From assembly GCA_017562135.1 (NCBI GenBank), contig QEYB01000406.1:587721-651720 (forward strand): a stretch of DNA of 64,000 nt, read 5' to 3'. Each line of letters starts with the position of its first letter. Positions within the stretch are counted from its first letter, which is position 1. Source of the DNA: Dipylidium caninum (Eukaryota; Platyhelminthes; Cestoda; Cyclophyllidea; Dipylidiidae). A program made the translations under genes and the position numbers. Below are positions 13,401 to 26,636 of this stretch, piece after piece. The notes under the pieces were generated by a model. It did not search any database. It was not told the DNA's origin and saw only the letters and a list, made by a program, of their open reading frames with translations.

Positions 13401-16400
13401 ATGGGTGGTAAATGCGAATAAACGACGCCTTTCCACCAAAACTCCCACATGGTGGAAGTCATGTAACTAACACATCAACTCAAATGCCCTCATCACATTC
13501 CATTTCGAGGCGCAGGGCACAAGAGCCACTGCCAATCGGGTCCATTTCCGTACTGGGGCGTTCATCGGTCCTAACTTACTAGCGACCACAATAAACAGCT
13601 ACTCTGGGGCTGGTCACAAGGCGGAGTGAAGACATTTACAAGGAAGAGAGGACGTTGCGACTAAGATGCTGGTAATCAGCACCTCCATGTCCACTCTGCC
13701 CCGCACCAACTTGAATGTAGTCAGCCTTGGGCTACCGGCCCGTCAACCGCTTGTACGCTAATAAGCTCTTTGAGACGATCCCAATTGCTACCTTGCGGTG
13801 ATTAATTCTACCTCTCACTTCCCCGGCATGGCATGGCATGGCATGGAGGCGTTGGAGAAAGCCGCAGAATCATTGTTTTACAAGAAGTCTTGCGACGCGC
13901 CTCGTGTTTTCTCCGCCCTATTTTGGCATCGGTATAGTTAGGGATAAATTCGGAAAATGGCTTCATCTTGTCGCAACAAACCACCATAAAAACCACTTAA
14001 TCAAGAAGAACCTGAGAGGTTGGAGGGGTTGAGTCTCCAGTTTACCTAGGATGTCACAGGAAGACGGCCTAACAAAGAGACCTAAATATTTATTTAACGC
14101 AAATGTTCTTCACAGAATGCCCGATCGTTTTTCAGGCTTCATCTGGGTGATTTTGGATGCACCAACGGAATATCCGAAACAGTAACATCATAAAGGTAGG
14201 ACGGATTTTTCACCAGATGGCAAGGATGAAGAGCTTACCTCCTACATTCAATACGTCATATTCACGTCTCTCGGGGTGTCTAGTTCGAGCGACCAACGGC
14301 CGCTCCCAAGAGCACGTACACTTGCACAAATTTTTCATTTAAAAGAGATGAACCATTTTTTTGCCTCGATGAAGGATGGGAGTGTGTTTGTATGATTTGA
14401 AGGTTTCCACGCTTCCTTATCAGAAAGCTGATCTTAGCGGATGATGACGTGTATTAGTCTTCCGGCGATGCAGATAACCACCGGGAGTGGTGTGCGTATC
14501 TGGCCCAGTTGGTTGGAATAATTTGATTCCGGGGTTCCGCTTGTCTTGTCGGTTTTCCTAAAAGTGAGCGGTTGATTATAAAGCCGTGCCAAAAAATTTG
14601 ATTAAGGTTGCATGAGACGATCGAGAGGAGAGATGAAATTGAATCTTGTGACTGGCGTTTCTGGGGGAAATGCGGTTCATCACGCGGGTGTGGCACGCAT
14701 GCCATTGTCGCTAAAATCGCTGGCATCTTCGGCAACCACAAACTTCAACTGACAGTGATGTCTACCAGACAAGTGTGCTGAACTCCATCAAAAGCATTTC
14801 TGCTCTAATTCCTTACCGTTGGATAGCGCTGTATCACCATTTGCTGGACAAATCAGGCCAAAACTTAGCCCTTCGCCTGTCATTCTTGTTGTTTCCATGT
14901 CCAAACTGAGGTACATAGGATGCTATATTTCCGATTATTGGTTGCGTGAAACCTCAAAACCTCGAGAAAATGTCAAGTCTTACTCTTAAGCATGAAGCAC
15001 TGAAGACTCTCGACGAACAGACAACCTGAGAGAAGAGGTTTCAAGTGATGCATACTGAATAAAAGAATAAGATTGGCTAGTCAAATCATCCACTTCAGGT
15101 AACAATGAGCCGTAAGTGCAGGCAAGAGGTGACATGCTTAAGTCTTTGTTGATATCACACACATTCCTCATATTCCCAGGCTGGCAATTCTTGAGTGATG
15201 ATCGGTCCCCCCCCCCAATCTTACAGTTGTAATAATCATCTACCATCACGAATGCTTTAACATTAACACACCGAAGGACTACACGGACTAAGACCATTTC
15301 CTCGTGGCCATATCGCTAACGAAGACAAAATCAAGAACGAGGAATGCTGGGAGTGGGGCGAAAAATCATACCCTAGACGCCCAATTAATTTTTCTTTGAG
15401 GCACTAAACTGACAGTGTAAGTTATTAAATGATCCTACCGGCTCTAACCTCCTGAACGTTCAAATGATTTGCGTGACACAGACAGTTGACTAGCCTGACC
15501 TTAGATTCATTATCATCCTACAAGTTTTTGGCCTTTGCCTGATCACCTGATTTACTAATAATCGCTGTTGAGGTAAAGATGAAGAAATTGCACTAGGCAC
15601 CCCGTAGAAAGACCATTAAATCTGCAAAAAAATTACAATTTTTACGTTTCTCCATCACGATTTTAAACATAAAACAGTACCAGTAGGAACAGAAGATTTT
15701 CAATTACAGCACAAACTATCAGACCCTCGGCAGCAGTGTAACTGCACCAAGCGAACAGGCATAAGATATGAGACGACTCCACTACTCCTCACCCGCGCGT
15801 CAGCTAGCACGTATAAGCGATGAATTTAAGCGTCAATGTTAACTCAACCTAAGGTAGAGTAAAAGGGTGAAATAAAACATGCTTATCGATACCAATAAAG
15901 CCTCAAGCAAGTAGAAACACGACTACTTAGAAACTTGTACTCCTAGAGACAAGAACTACGATCGTGGTTACATGGATAGACTCAGGGAACTCGAATCGAG
16001 ACAACTTCGCAAATACTGATCGGCTAAGAATTGTAACGCCAAGGAGCATTAACACAGTGCCAAGAGTTGTCGAAAGCAGAGCGCACCCCGAGCACCGAAA
16101 GAGCATTCATGATTGACAAGCGCTACCAATCATTAGTTCACTGTTACCAAGAGGTTTCACCCTGGAACAAGTAAAATGAGGACTTATCAATGCGAGCTGC
16201 CGTAAGCGAGACATTCCTCCTCCAATGAATTGTGTTGCTGACGTAAATCTATGATATCCCGGTTGGGCTAAGAAAATGATCGGCATCGCTAGAAATAGTT
16301 GTCTTGGGAGAAGAAAAACAATTTACAGTTTGCACGCAAGCACGTGCGCGGTATAGAAGAGCAACATTGCCGACAGGAGCGCGGACATGGAAGGAGGATC

Positions 16401-17080
16401 GAGGTGGTGGGCAAGTCTTAATTCTATCAATGTATATGAGGTGGTAGTGGTAGCAATGATGGGCCGAAGGTATCATGAGGGGCTTTTCACCACGACTCAT
16501 GAAAATAACGTAAGGCGGAAAGAGGTGGGGAAAAGGAGGCTTATATACATACAATTGAGAGCGCTAAGAAATTATGCGCTTCGACTATTACACAGGAGAG
16601 CAATGGTAGCATGTACAAGGTGGCGGTTGTGGTGCATACACAGTAAGAGGAGCGGAAGAGGAGACAATGAACAATGGCCAATGGAAAGTGTGCGTATCCC
16701 CACTAGAGGACAAAGGGATCAGGAGAGACAGCTAGTAGTACACCACTGATTCAGACAAGACTTAGAGGTTGGCGCTGAGATATACCCAAGCACGCACATT
16801 CGCACAGTCGACGTCATCCTAATGAGGGACGGAAGGTACGACTTGCCCGTGGAGTAATTTTCAATGTTCATGCGCGCTGCTAGTACATGATTGATACGTA
16901 AGTAAAAAAAAGTCTCAGCATGAGTTAGAGGGAAAGAGGGAACTGTGGCAGTGCGCGGACATGCACAAGTAAGCCAAAACAAACGGAATACGTAGGAGGC
17001 GGAGAGAGAAATGCGATGGTACAGACAACCTCCGCTGGGAGTGTAGACACACTTGAAGAGGCCGTCATCAGGGGTTAAAA
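10457..17080. other. Gene-poor spacer 3' of CBP
   Basis: Two convergent genes (RBM8A and CBP) end on either side. I find no coding exon with recognisable domain here. Simple sequence: a G-run at about 11,299-11,308, four GCATG units at 13,825-13,846 and a C-run at about 15,208-15,217. The CBP 3' UTR should lie just below 17,081, but I see no AATAAA in the minus direction close to the stop. Confidence 0.5.
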
Positions 17081-20000
17081 TCACGAACCCGAGGGGTTAT
17101 TTGACGGAGGTGGAGGATTCTGCGGCGGTGGCTGCTGCTGAGGTTTCAGAACTTGTGGATTCCGCGGAGATGGTTGCTGCATTATAGCCACAATTGGACG
17201 CTGTTGCTGCTGCGACTGTTGTTGTTGTTGGGGGTTTGAGGTAACAGCATTGGCTACAAGTATATGTTGTTGAGATTGGGAGACTTGCTGCTGCTGAGAT
17301 TGTTGCGGTTGCTGCTGTTGTGGAGCTGTCCGAAAATGAACCACTGTGGTGGATTGCCCACCAACTCTTTGACCTCCACCACCTGCGGTCACCGCGGGGA
17401 TAAGTCTTGACTGCGAAATGATCTGCTGTGGATGATGCTGGGCCTGTTGAGGACCCGCACCACCCGCTCCTATAGTCGTCAAAAGAGCAGTTCCGCCTCC
17501 CCCTCCACCTCCTGTTGCCGTGTAGACTGCTGCCGAGGGTTGAACACCTCCAGGACTACTGTTAGGATACAGTTGTTGTGGTTGCTGGCCAGGCCCTGTG
17601 CGAACACGAGTAACGTACCACTGCTGGTCGGCTGGATGCTGGGATTGAGGCTGGACTTGTTGCTGAATAACAGCGGGACATCCGGCTAAGGTACGAACGC
17701 GCATCGATTGGGCGATAACGTATTGCTGCTGCTGTTGGTCAGCCAGTTGTGTGAACTGTGTTTGTTGTTGTTGTTGCGGAAACTGACGCTGACCCATTCC
17801 CGTAGCGTTGATGGCGACCTGCCGCGGTTGTGAGACCGTCGAGGTTGAGGGAATAGACTCCGCAGACTGGTTGTAGGAAAGGACGGTGGTTGAGGAAGAA
17901 GTGGGTTGAATGGGAGACACACCCACCGAGGACTGGGTTTGGACTCCCGGGGCTTGATGAGTGACAGTTGGCTGATGGGCCACGCGCTGGGCCTGGCTAG
18001 CCGTTTGTCTGTTGCGACCACGCAGAGCATAGAAAGCCGGTCGATACTCAGGATGACGGTTTATCCAACTGATAAACTAAAACGGAGAGGGATGGAAACA
18101 GGGAATTGAGAAACTGACAACATAATAGCAGCCAAATTCAAACATTGATAAATAGGGACTCATACTTAAGTAACCGCTTTGCACATTACCATGGGCGACA
18201 TGTGGTCTACATCTAAGTTAAAAAATGATCGCATCGAGATCTGTTGCCTGACAATTTGAACGAGACTGAGACATAAAATTTGCAAAATTTGAGCACGTGG
18301 TCTACAACTCCCAACCCTATGGACCAAAACACTAGTTCCAGAACTGAAGAAAATTTTGTTTAGCAAATGGAGAAAAGAAGTGTCAGAAGTCCAAATCGAA
18401 CGGCTTGATTCATCTAGCAGGTGTGTGAATAAATGACACGAAGCCTTGATTAAAACAAAGGTTTTTCCATTGCAAGTCCAAAATTCGACTTACAATATAA
18501 ATTATATACATCATACACACGTAAATTATACAAGCAACGAGAAATGAACAAATCCACGTCCAAAAACCAGCTATCAAGCAGTGTATACGACACCTGTTTG
18601 TTTTGTTCCTCTTGCGTGGCTGGCGTGTTCCTGATGAGATCAACCACTTTTACTACTTGGTCAATCTGCTGTTGAGTAGGTGTGATACTGTTGGCGTCTT
18701 GTGTTACAGTAGTAGCACCACCACCGGATCGAAAAGTGGATGTGGGTGTCATGGACTGTTGCTGTGACTGCTGCTGCTGCTGTAGCTGTATTTGCCCGAC
18801 CTGCTGTGAAGGTGTCGACTGTCCATCCCTCCACACCATTTGAGAGGAAGCAGCAGGCAACCTTGAGGGCTGCTGACCTTGGATGGGAAATGTAGGTGTA
18901 GGTAAAACCCGTGGAGTCCCTGCCACTGTTATTCCGCCGTTGACAGAAAGGGTTTGGAGATTACCAACCCTACCTGCATCGGTGGAGCTGCTAAATGAAG
19001 AGTTACGCGACATTTGTCTCGATTCAGTCATGGACGAGGAGAGATCTCCACTTGACGACTGAACAGAGGAGTTGGTTTGAGCTCCATATTGCGAGTGATA
19101 CGATGGAGCAGCAGAGGACTCTGTGCCAGTGGCTCCACGAGTAAGATTTGTCCTCCGTTGAAGGGACTTGTTTTGTTGACGCCTTTTTTGAATCTGTTGT
19201 TGACGAAGCCTATCCTTGAGTTGCGGACACAATGGCACTTGACACAGTTCTTCCGTGCAAGCCTTGGCGTGCAAGCAGCACATACTAATAATCTGGCGAC
19301 AAAGGAAACACGTGCCACTTGAGCGTTTCGGACAAGCTCGCAAATGCGCTAGAACTCGTTTCATCTGAATGCAGGCGGCCATACGGCAGTTAGCGTCACG
19401 ACATTGGTTAGCATGGACCAGAGCTGCGATACACGACTCTAGGTTCGATTTTCTGTCAGTATTTCCAACTGGACGCTCTCCGCTAGACTCGCCATTAGCA
19501 GCAGAGACCTCCTCTTCAATTCCCAGACCATATTGCTCCATGGGATGCGGGTGATTTTCTCGATTGTAGCAACGATTGCAAAGATCGTACTCGTCACACT
19601 CATTACAGTGCCACCGAGTTTCAATTTGATCTTTGCATACGTTGCATGTATATAAGAAACTCTGTCTGCCCTCATTATGCAGTTCGTAAAGCATCACCAA
19701 AGTCGAGTACTTAGCTCTTCGAAGAGAAGAGAATTCGAGATGCTTTTCTCTGGCCATTTGCAGGAAGGAGTCACGACTATCCATTAATTCACTGGGAATG
19801 AGCGTGTCTGGATCAACGATTGGTGGTAGCGAGGCTGTTGCTCCATGTTTGTGTAATCGAATGACGAAAAATATCTCCTTCAATTTCTCCATCGTGTCAT
19901 ATACCTTTCTGGTGAGTTCCGTATTACAGTCCACTGGGCCATCCAACTTCTTGCGTTTGTTGGCTGTGGAGCCACCAGACTTCTTGCTGCATTTGCGTTT

Positions 20001-23000
20001 CTTCGCTTTCTTTTTACCAGATCGCTTGTCCAAATCACCGTGCCCGCCATCCCGATCACGAGAGCCATCTAGATCATCGTCTTCGGTCTCAGCTAGTGCC
20101 TCCTCGCGACGGCGACGTTCCTCCTCCTTGTCCAAATCCTAAAAGTTCAAACACCACAAAATATGAAGCCATTAATTTGGAAAGAGCCAAGAAATCTATG
20201 GGCGCTCCAATTACAAAATAATAATGATTATTTATGACTGAAAAGTTCACAATTTAGGAACTGTAGTATTAGGATATAGTAAGTTCGATGAAAGGGTCCA
20301 TGCCATAGTAGCTGTCGAAACAGTTGTAGCAAAACTATGACGCAGAGGACAGTGATAACTATAAAATTGCAATACTGGAGAACACAGTTAATAAGAGAGA
20401 ACAGCTTGATGAGCCAAAATCCGATGACTGTGCTGAACTATGGAGGAAATGATAAGGCAATCCAGAATTAGATATGGGCAAAAAAGGCATAGTTCCGGCT
20501 CATCAGCTTTACTTGCACAAGTTTGCTGTCCAAGAGAAATTAAAGTTGATCTTGTGAATTAAGTCATGGCTGTTGGAGCCGGTAAAACCAGGCTCCTGTT
20601 ATCTAAATACCCCACACTGTTAAAGTCAATTTGTAATAAGAACAAAACTACCAAAGTGGACCTAAATACACTACGAGACTCACGCGAAGAAAAATACCAA
20701 TTCAATTCTAGATCGAAAATCCCGATTAATAAAAATTAGCGAATTGAAAAAGTATTGCGGAAGTCGATTCAACTGACCTGTAAAATCTCCTCTAAAGTGT
20801 TTGGCCAAAAATCTCCCTCAAAATAGGGAATTTCTGTGGGGGACACCAGATGGTGATCAATGGCATCCTTCAATATGTCTTTGAAATCAGCCACGATACC
20901 CTCGATCATAGCCTTTTGGAGCATTCTTTTGTACCAATCTTGAAGGCGTTTGGCCTTAGGAATCCTTTGTTCAGGCGGATGCATATGAAATATATAGTCG
21001 TCGCCTTCAGCTGGGGGACAAGCCCAAATATGGGCCATCGTGTAGCCTAGTTGCTTTGCGTAATGTAAGTAACCAACAAGAATCTCATGATAAACATCAG
21101 TCCGATACTGCTTTGGGCGGAAGTAAAAAACAGAGTCTAAATAAGCCACATAAACACGTCTTCGATTTGGCTGAGGCGATTCAGAACCATATTCTTGAAT
21201 ATACAAGCCAAAAAAACAAACATCTTGACCATCGATTTCTTGAAATGCGAAGATGGCTTTCAAGCGATAAGGGAAGCTCTCAGACAATTCTCCACTCTCC
21301 GTAAAACGTCCCCGCATCAGCGGTTTCACTTCAACCAATTTATCTGAACTGGCGAGGACGCGAATCGTCACCTCCCCCGTACCAACCTCCTTCTTCTTCA
21401 AGAAGTCGTTGACTCGACGTTCCAGAAAATTGCTCAACTTATTAGTAGGTAGGTTCTTAGCTGTAAAACGATTTTCTTTTCGTCTAAGCCCACGCTCTCG
21501 CAAACAACCGGGGCAAACGAACCCCGTTGGCCAAATCTCGTCCATATGGAGGGCACAAACTTTGTGCCAACGTCGGCCGCATTCCTTGCAATGAACATCC
21601 GTCTCCTCTATAGTCACATTATTCTTTCTCCGTTCAAAAACTCCTTCCTGATGGGACTAAAAAAGGACCTAGAGCCAAACATGCAACGTACACTGGCGTT
21701 TGATTGGCTTCGTCCGCAAGCATTATTTCATCCCCTGCCTCGTTGAAACATTTTTCACATTGATAATATGTATCACAGATAAGTACCCTTTTATCACTGG
21801 AGAGCGATCATAAGTGGTACTGACAACTTACGTGTTGGTGTACATATAGTAATGGGCATCTTTACCAATAGTACACACATTAGCAGAGCTACAATAAAGA
21901 ATTTGTTGATATGAATACTCATGTCCACAACAAAATCCCATTGCTTGCATAACTTGATCCACTTGACTCTCAAACAATTCAGACAGCTATGAATAGTCAG
22001 TAAGAAAATATTTCCCTCACCTTCGTACACATTTTGTAAACCTTAGAATTCTTCTTATTGTACAACCAAGCATTATTAAACATCAGACGGAAATGATTTA
22101 ACACTTCCCATGGGTCCTTATAAATACCATCCTCCAGATTATTCCGAATTGTGGTTAGATCCATGGGATGTTTAATAACTTCCGGGTAATCCGGTATATT
22201 CAAGGCAACCGGATCTACGGGATCACGAAACCACTCAGCATTTTTGTCGGCGTACACCTCTTCATGAAGACGGAGAAAGTGTCTCAATAGTTCTTCACGT
22301 GACCATTTTTTCCATTTAGACTCATCAACCTTGGTCGTATCGGCAACATTTACTGAACTCAAAGCACTGTTAGCAGGAATAGTCCCAACGGCTTGAATGG
22401 GGTACTCCGGCTTGGTTTGGATTTTTTTAACATCATTTGTTGAGGAATTTGACTGATTGGAATCGCCAGTAAACGGCTTCACATCCTCTTCATTTTTAAA
22501 TCCACCAATGGTATCCCTAGAATCCGGTTCATGTTTAAACTCAGAATTCGCATTAGCCGTGCTTGGATGATATTCAGTAGGCATGGGAACCCTATTCTGC
22601 AATGTCGTACGAGGTTCCACGGAATTCATAGACTGATTAGATGCACTATTGGCATTCCCAGCTGAATCAGGAGGAAGCGAAGTAGAACTATTTCCAGAGG
22701 CAGTGGCACTTTTCCTTCGACGCCGAGCTTCCTCCAACTCCTTATATATCTTATAACACCTTTCCGAGAGCAGTTGAAAGTACTCCGTCCTATCCTTCGC
22801 TGTAGTATACATCGCATTCTCAACTTTCTTCGCATATTCGATTAGATTGGCCATTCTTGGATCACTGTAAGCTGCAGGATCGGGCTGTGGCAAAATATAT
22901 TTGACTCTAAAAACATCGATAAGGAAAATAACAACTTACATTCTACGAACAACATGGTCCCGATGCTCCATATTTACGCCAGCTCGCCAGTCCGACTGCT

Positions 23001-24063
23001 CAGTGCTTTCGCTTCCGCTCTGAGAAGGGGTAGTTGAGACGCTTGAATTAGGAACCGACTGGGCGTAGGCTCCACTAATCCTGACCTGAGATGTCGAAGT
23101 GGCGGCGGCTGCCGGAGGAGGCCTTCTTACACTTTGAGGTGCAGGAGAGCGAAGCACAGAAGCTGGTTGGGCAGGGGAGACGCCATTCATTTCATTTGGT
23201 TGTGAGGTGGTGGAAACAACCTGACCAGGCTGCCGCTGAGGAACCGTCCTCTGTTGATGTGCTCGCTTTAAAGGTCCGCATACTGGGCATTCCCTACTAC
23301 TACAGTTTTTCCAATGCGAAATAATCTGTCGTGAGGAAGCACAATGTGGCTTTCGACAATTCTTTCCTTCAGTACAATTCTTCATGTGCTGAAGAACATT
23401 CCGCATGGTACGACAGTGAGGAGTGGTGCAGGGTGTGGACTGAGTCTGCTCCTGCCGACAACTTTGAGCGTGCAGCAATAAAAGAAGCTGTTGTTGGATA
23501 AGTTGGCGTTTTTCGAGGTCAGTTGCTGAGGAGGACGATCCGGGGGTTTGGGAGTTCTGAGTAGTTGAATTCGTCATTGGAGTAGGATAAGTTGAACCGC
23601 TAAAACGTGATGTTGCACCGGGGGCACCTGGGAGATTCGCGTGCGGTACATAAGCGGTTGACACGGTTCCCTGACCGGATGGGGCAACAGAGGCACCTAC
23701 GCCGTAAAAGTCCTGGACGGTCTGTTTACTTGATTCGGAATACGTGCTCAAGCTTTGTGAAGACTGCGCTGTCATATAAGTAGGACCCTGGCCAGGAGCG
23801 AGTCGAGGACTTAAAGCAGAACCAGGAACTACAACTGCACCCGGACCGTCAGTGGAACAACGGGTCGAATCCGAGCTCTGGACAGGCAAAACGTGCTGCG
23901 AGGACTGTGAATTATTTCCGCTGAATTGCTGTTGAAGGTGTGGGCGGTCACCGGAGTTGGGATAGCTTGGATTCAGTGTTGTTAAGGAATTCGAGTGGCT
24001 AAAATTATTGTTCTGAAAATTCAAGGTTCCATGAGAGAGATCCGGATGTGGTTCCTTCTCCAT
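17081..24063 (-). CDS. CREBBP: CREB-binding protein / p300 histone acetyltransferase
   Basis: Nuclear transcription co-activator that acetylates histones and other proteins and docks many transcription factors. Exons (minus strand): 24,063-22,940; 22,906-22,021; 21,986-21,832; 21,787-21,694; 21,656-20,778; 20,138-18,594; 18,076-17,081. They sum to 5679 bases, 1892 residues, with every phase consistent. Domains by approximate residue: TAZ1 183-268 ([15 protein letters not shown]), KIX 358-440 (split by intron 1), bromodomain 580-690 ([13 protein letters not shown]), RING/PHD 690-800, KAT to about 1205 ([15 protein letters not shown] and IPYFEGDFW carry the conserved Asp, Trp and Tyr), ZZ 1208-1247, TAZ2 1278-1360, NCBD about 1537-1585, then a Gln/Pro/Gly-rich tail. 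A lysine-rich loop near 1085-1110 fits the autoinhibitory loop. The start is uncertain: a splice acceptor lies 7 bases upstream of the ATG, so an upstream exon is certain to exist but may be non-coding. The N-terminal nuclear-receptor-binding region of vertebrate CBP is not seen. Confidence 0.95.
17100..17800 (-). repeat. Gln-rich coding repeats in the CBP tail
   Basis: CAG/CAA-type triplet runs in the last CBP exon encode glutamine stretches, together with a glycine run near 17,490-17,510. They are low-complexity activation-domain sequence as in other CBP/p300 proteins, and likely length-variable. Confidence 0.8.
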
Positions 24064-24070
24064 TAAACTG

Positions 24071-25342
24071 CTAAAAGAGACGAGGTAGTGCGAACCAAAT
24101 AGGGCAAAATAACGAGGGTGAAGCACAAATTCTGATGCAAATGTCTTAAAGATAACAAAGAATCACGAAAGTACGATTGTCTACGCACCATATTGCACGT
24201 AATGAACCATGAAAATCTAACTCGTACGCAGAAACGTGCCAAATATTAAACACCAGATCCCAACGAACAGTGACATCGAACAGATAAGTAGAAAGGATTT
24301 TCTACAATAATAACAGCTTACATAATACACAAGCTTCATCTATTTGCATAGATCACTTCTTATATTTCCCTACAAAATTACAATTTTCCAGACAAATATG
24401 GCTTCCACTGAGCAAAACGATAGCTACCCTGATTGGTCACAGACTTGCTAATTTCATATATTAAATAATTCATACTCATTCAAACAAACTATTGAATAGC
24501 CCTTTAAACCGCTGTTTTCGTCAAAAGAAAAGCATTTTGGCAACTTAATGTATTGACTTGTAATAATCCGGGGGAAATGTTGTGTACAACATTAATTCTT
24601 AATTTGGAAAGCATCAGAGTCATTCTGCCTTTTCGTGTACAGAAAACAGAAATAAAAATTAACAATATACTTTGAGAGAATTCGAAATATCTTTGCAGCG
24701 ATAGCATTAGTGGGCGCTCCTGCCGCATAATTACGTTGTTTCTCTGACAGCCGCAAACTATCAATACGGACAGTCAATTTTCCTACTGGAATGCACATGT
24801 TATGTAAAGATTGCAACATTCCAGGCGTTGCGAGAAAGAAATCGAGAATTGTTTCACTTTGAAAATGGCAAATCGTTCACGGGCGTAATTCAGTATGAAA
24901 AAATAACTTTTAAATCCTCCATTTAAGCAGAGAGAAGGAGGGTGGAGGGCGTGGACTTTTTTCCAACTTAAGATAATCTACGTGAAGATATTTTCACTCA
25001 ATGGCGGGGGATTGTGAGCTGCAAACAACCTGCATCATGGAAATTTTTTGTAATCGTCGAGCTCCACTTCCACGTTTTAGATTGGGGAACTAATTGGGTC
25101 GAATACCTTTGAGAGCATATACTCAAAAAAATTACAAATTAAAAGAGGATTAGATTCATCACTCTTAGGTCAACGATTATATGGGCAACCAGGGCTGACC
25201 AATTTCCATTGAACTTGAATGTTTTACCCTATTCGTTGAGGTAGCAGCCGAAAGTCCAAGTAGAGAATATTAGGCTTTTATGGATGCGTCTATTGTTCGT
25301 CTCTAACAGTATCTTATCTACGTTGAACAGTTCGCAACTCAC
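24071..25342. other. 5' flank of CBP
   Basis: This AT-rich stretch lies upstream of the first recognised CBP exon and should hold the untranslated first exon and promoter. I cannot place either. No domain-bearing ORF is seen. The donor of the exon at 25,343 is in the wrong phase to join the CBP frame. Confidence 0.45.
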
Positions 25343-25642
25343 TTCTCAGTCTTGCTGTGTACTGCTATTAGCCGCTCAGCCGCGTTCCCTCTGACATGCC
25401 AAGAGTGCTTCTGCATCCCCGCAGCCGGCCCAGTAGTGCGAGTTAAAGGAATCACTTTGAATACTTTGCCAGGATAAATTGTCATCGCGCCTTTAATCTT
25501 ACAAAAGACGGTCTTTACCGTTGAGCAACAAGTATTTGTCAATTGACTGTCGTTCAAGAGAAGACGAATTGGGAATATATAAATAGGACCTATTTCTATG
25601 TGTACATGGCTTCCACCTTCCGCCGTCAACGAAATGTCCTTC
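25343..25642 (-). CDS. Possible arrestin C-domain-like exon
   Basis: A 300-base open segment bounded by an AG acceptor and a strong donor (GTGAGT), starting and ending in phase 2, with 99 whole codons. It encodes alternating hydrophobic strands (HVHIEIGPIYIFPIRLLL, then CSTVKTVFCKIKGAMTIY) and ends in SKTE. The strand pattern and the closing SKTE resemble the second arrestin fold of ARRDC-type adaptor proteins, which link membrane cargo to ubiquitin ligases. This is pattern reading, not an alignment score. The nearest candidate N-domain on the same strand is at 27,909-28,442. Confidence 0.35.
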
Positions 25643-26223
25643 CTAATGTCGTCATAATGATTACCTCCAATGTATTTCCACGATTTGTATACAACACATC
25701 TACTGGTGCAATTTACTATTAGTATAGGGTAAATTCGGAAAGCTTGTCCACTTCATCTTAACACCATTCAATTACATTAGCACTCGGGTAGAAGTGACTT
25801 CACGTAAACCTAGTTCGAATGTGGTATCATGCACAAGTAAGAGGTACATTGCCTTTGACAACATACTGAATAAGATCGACTAATAGGAAGGCGAAAGAAA
25901 AATAAATTAGGGCGGCGGAAGAAAAATGTTGTCGTTGAGAAAGAGATCACTGCTCTTTCGTCTAGCCTTCAGACTGTTTTCAGGTGCCATCTTCGATTCT
26001 CTTCTCCAACTCCTACCCCATGATGGCGGTCAAGAAAGACCACTCACCAGAAGTAAGAAAGCTGTTGCAGTGAATAAAGGCAAGAACAAGTTTATTGTGG
26101 AGATCGCAGACTTACTCGTGAGGGCTACAACTTTTTAGAGTCATTGATAGAGGACATGACTTTTGGAGCGATCCTCCTCACTTTCGGCCATTCTAAGCTG
26201 ATAATTATCTTCAGTGAAACGAG

Positions 26224-26636
26224 ATGTTGGTAAACGTGACACCACCTCCGAACTTCGTTGAATTAAAAGACGGAAGTGAGGAAGGAAACGGCTTTGTCGT
26301 TAAATTAAATCTATCTACACTTACTCTCGAAATCTATCGAGACACATAGAACCGCATGGTTCCATAATGGCAGTGGACATTCACCTCGAAGGAGAAGTCG
26401 CAGAAGAATTTATTGGCTATAGACTCTGGAACAGCTGGCAGGGTCGTGCATTTCACACAAGTAAGAAGGTACGTGCTAGTGGTTACGTAAGAATTACAAA
26501 AGGCCACGGCGTAGGCGTAGACCGGCAACTGAGGCCAAGTAATTTAGCCTTCCAGGAAAGAACATTAAGTAGTCACTCCTCCATTCCATTTCATCGTGTT
26601 GGCAGCAGACCTCAAGTGATAACTCCCACCACGTGA
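26224..26636 (+). pseudogene. Possible arrestin N-domain-like fragment
   Basis: Two adjacent open stretches resemble an arrestin N-domain. The first contains FVVKLNLSTLTLEI and ends in a TAG at about 26,350. The second starts near 26,367 with AVDIHLEGEVAEEF and continues to a RAFHTSKK motif. The order matches the usual sequence of a strand, then an L.GEA-like strand, then a TS-containing turn. The stop between them argues for decay or an unrecognised intron. Low certainty. Confidence 0.3.

Noticed and set aside
24071..25343. Exon 25,343-25,642 as an upstream coding exon of CBP
   Set aside because: Its donor is phase 2 and the CBP acceptor requires the ATG frame; the joined frame would not continue sensibly, and the encoded strands do not look like CBP.
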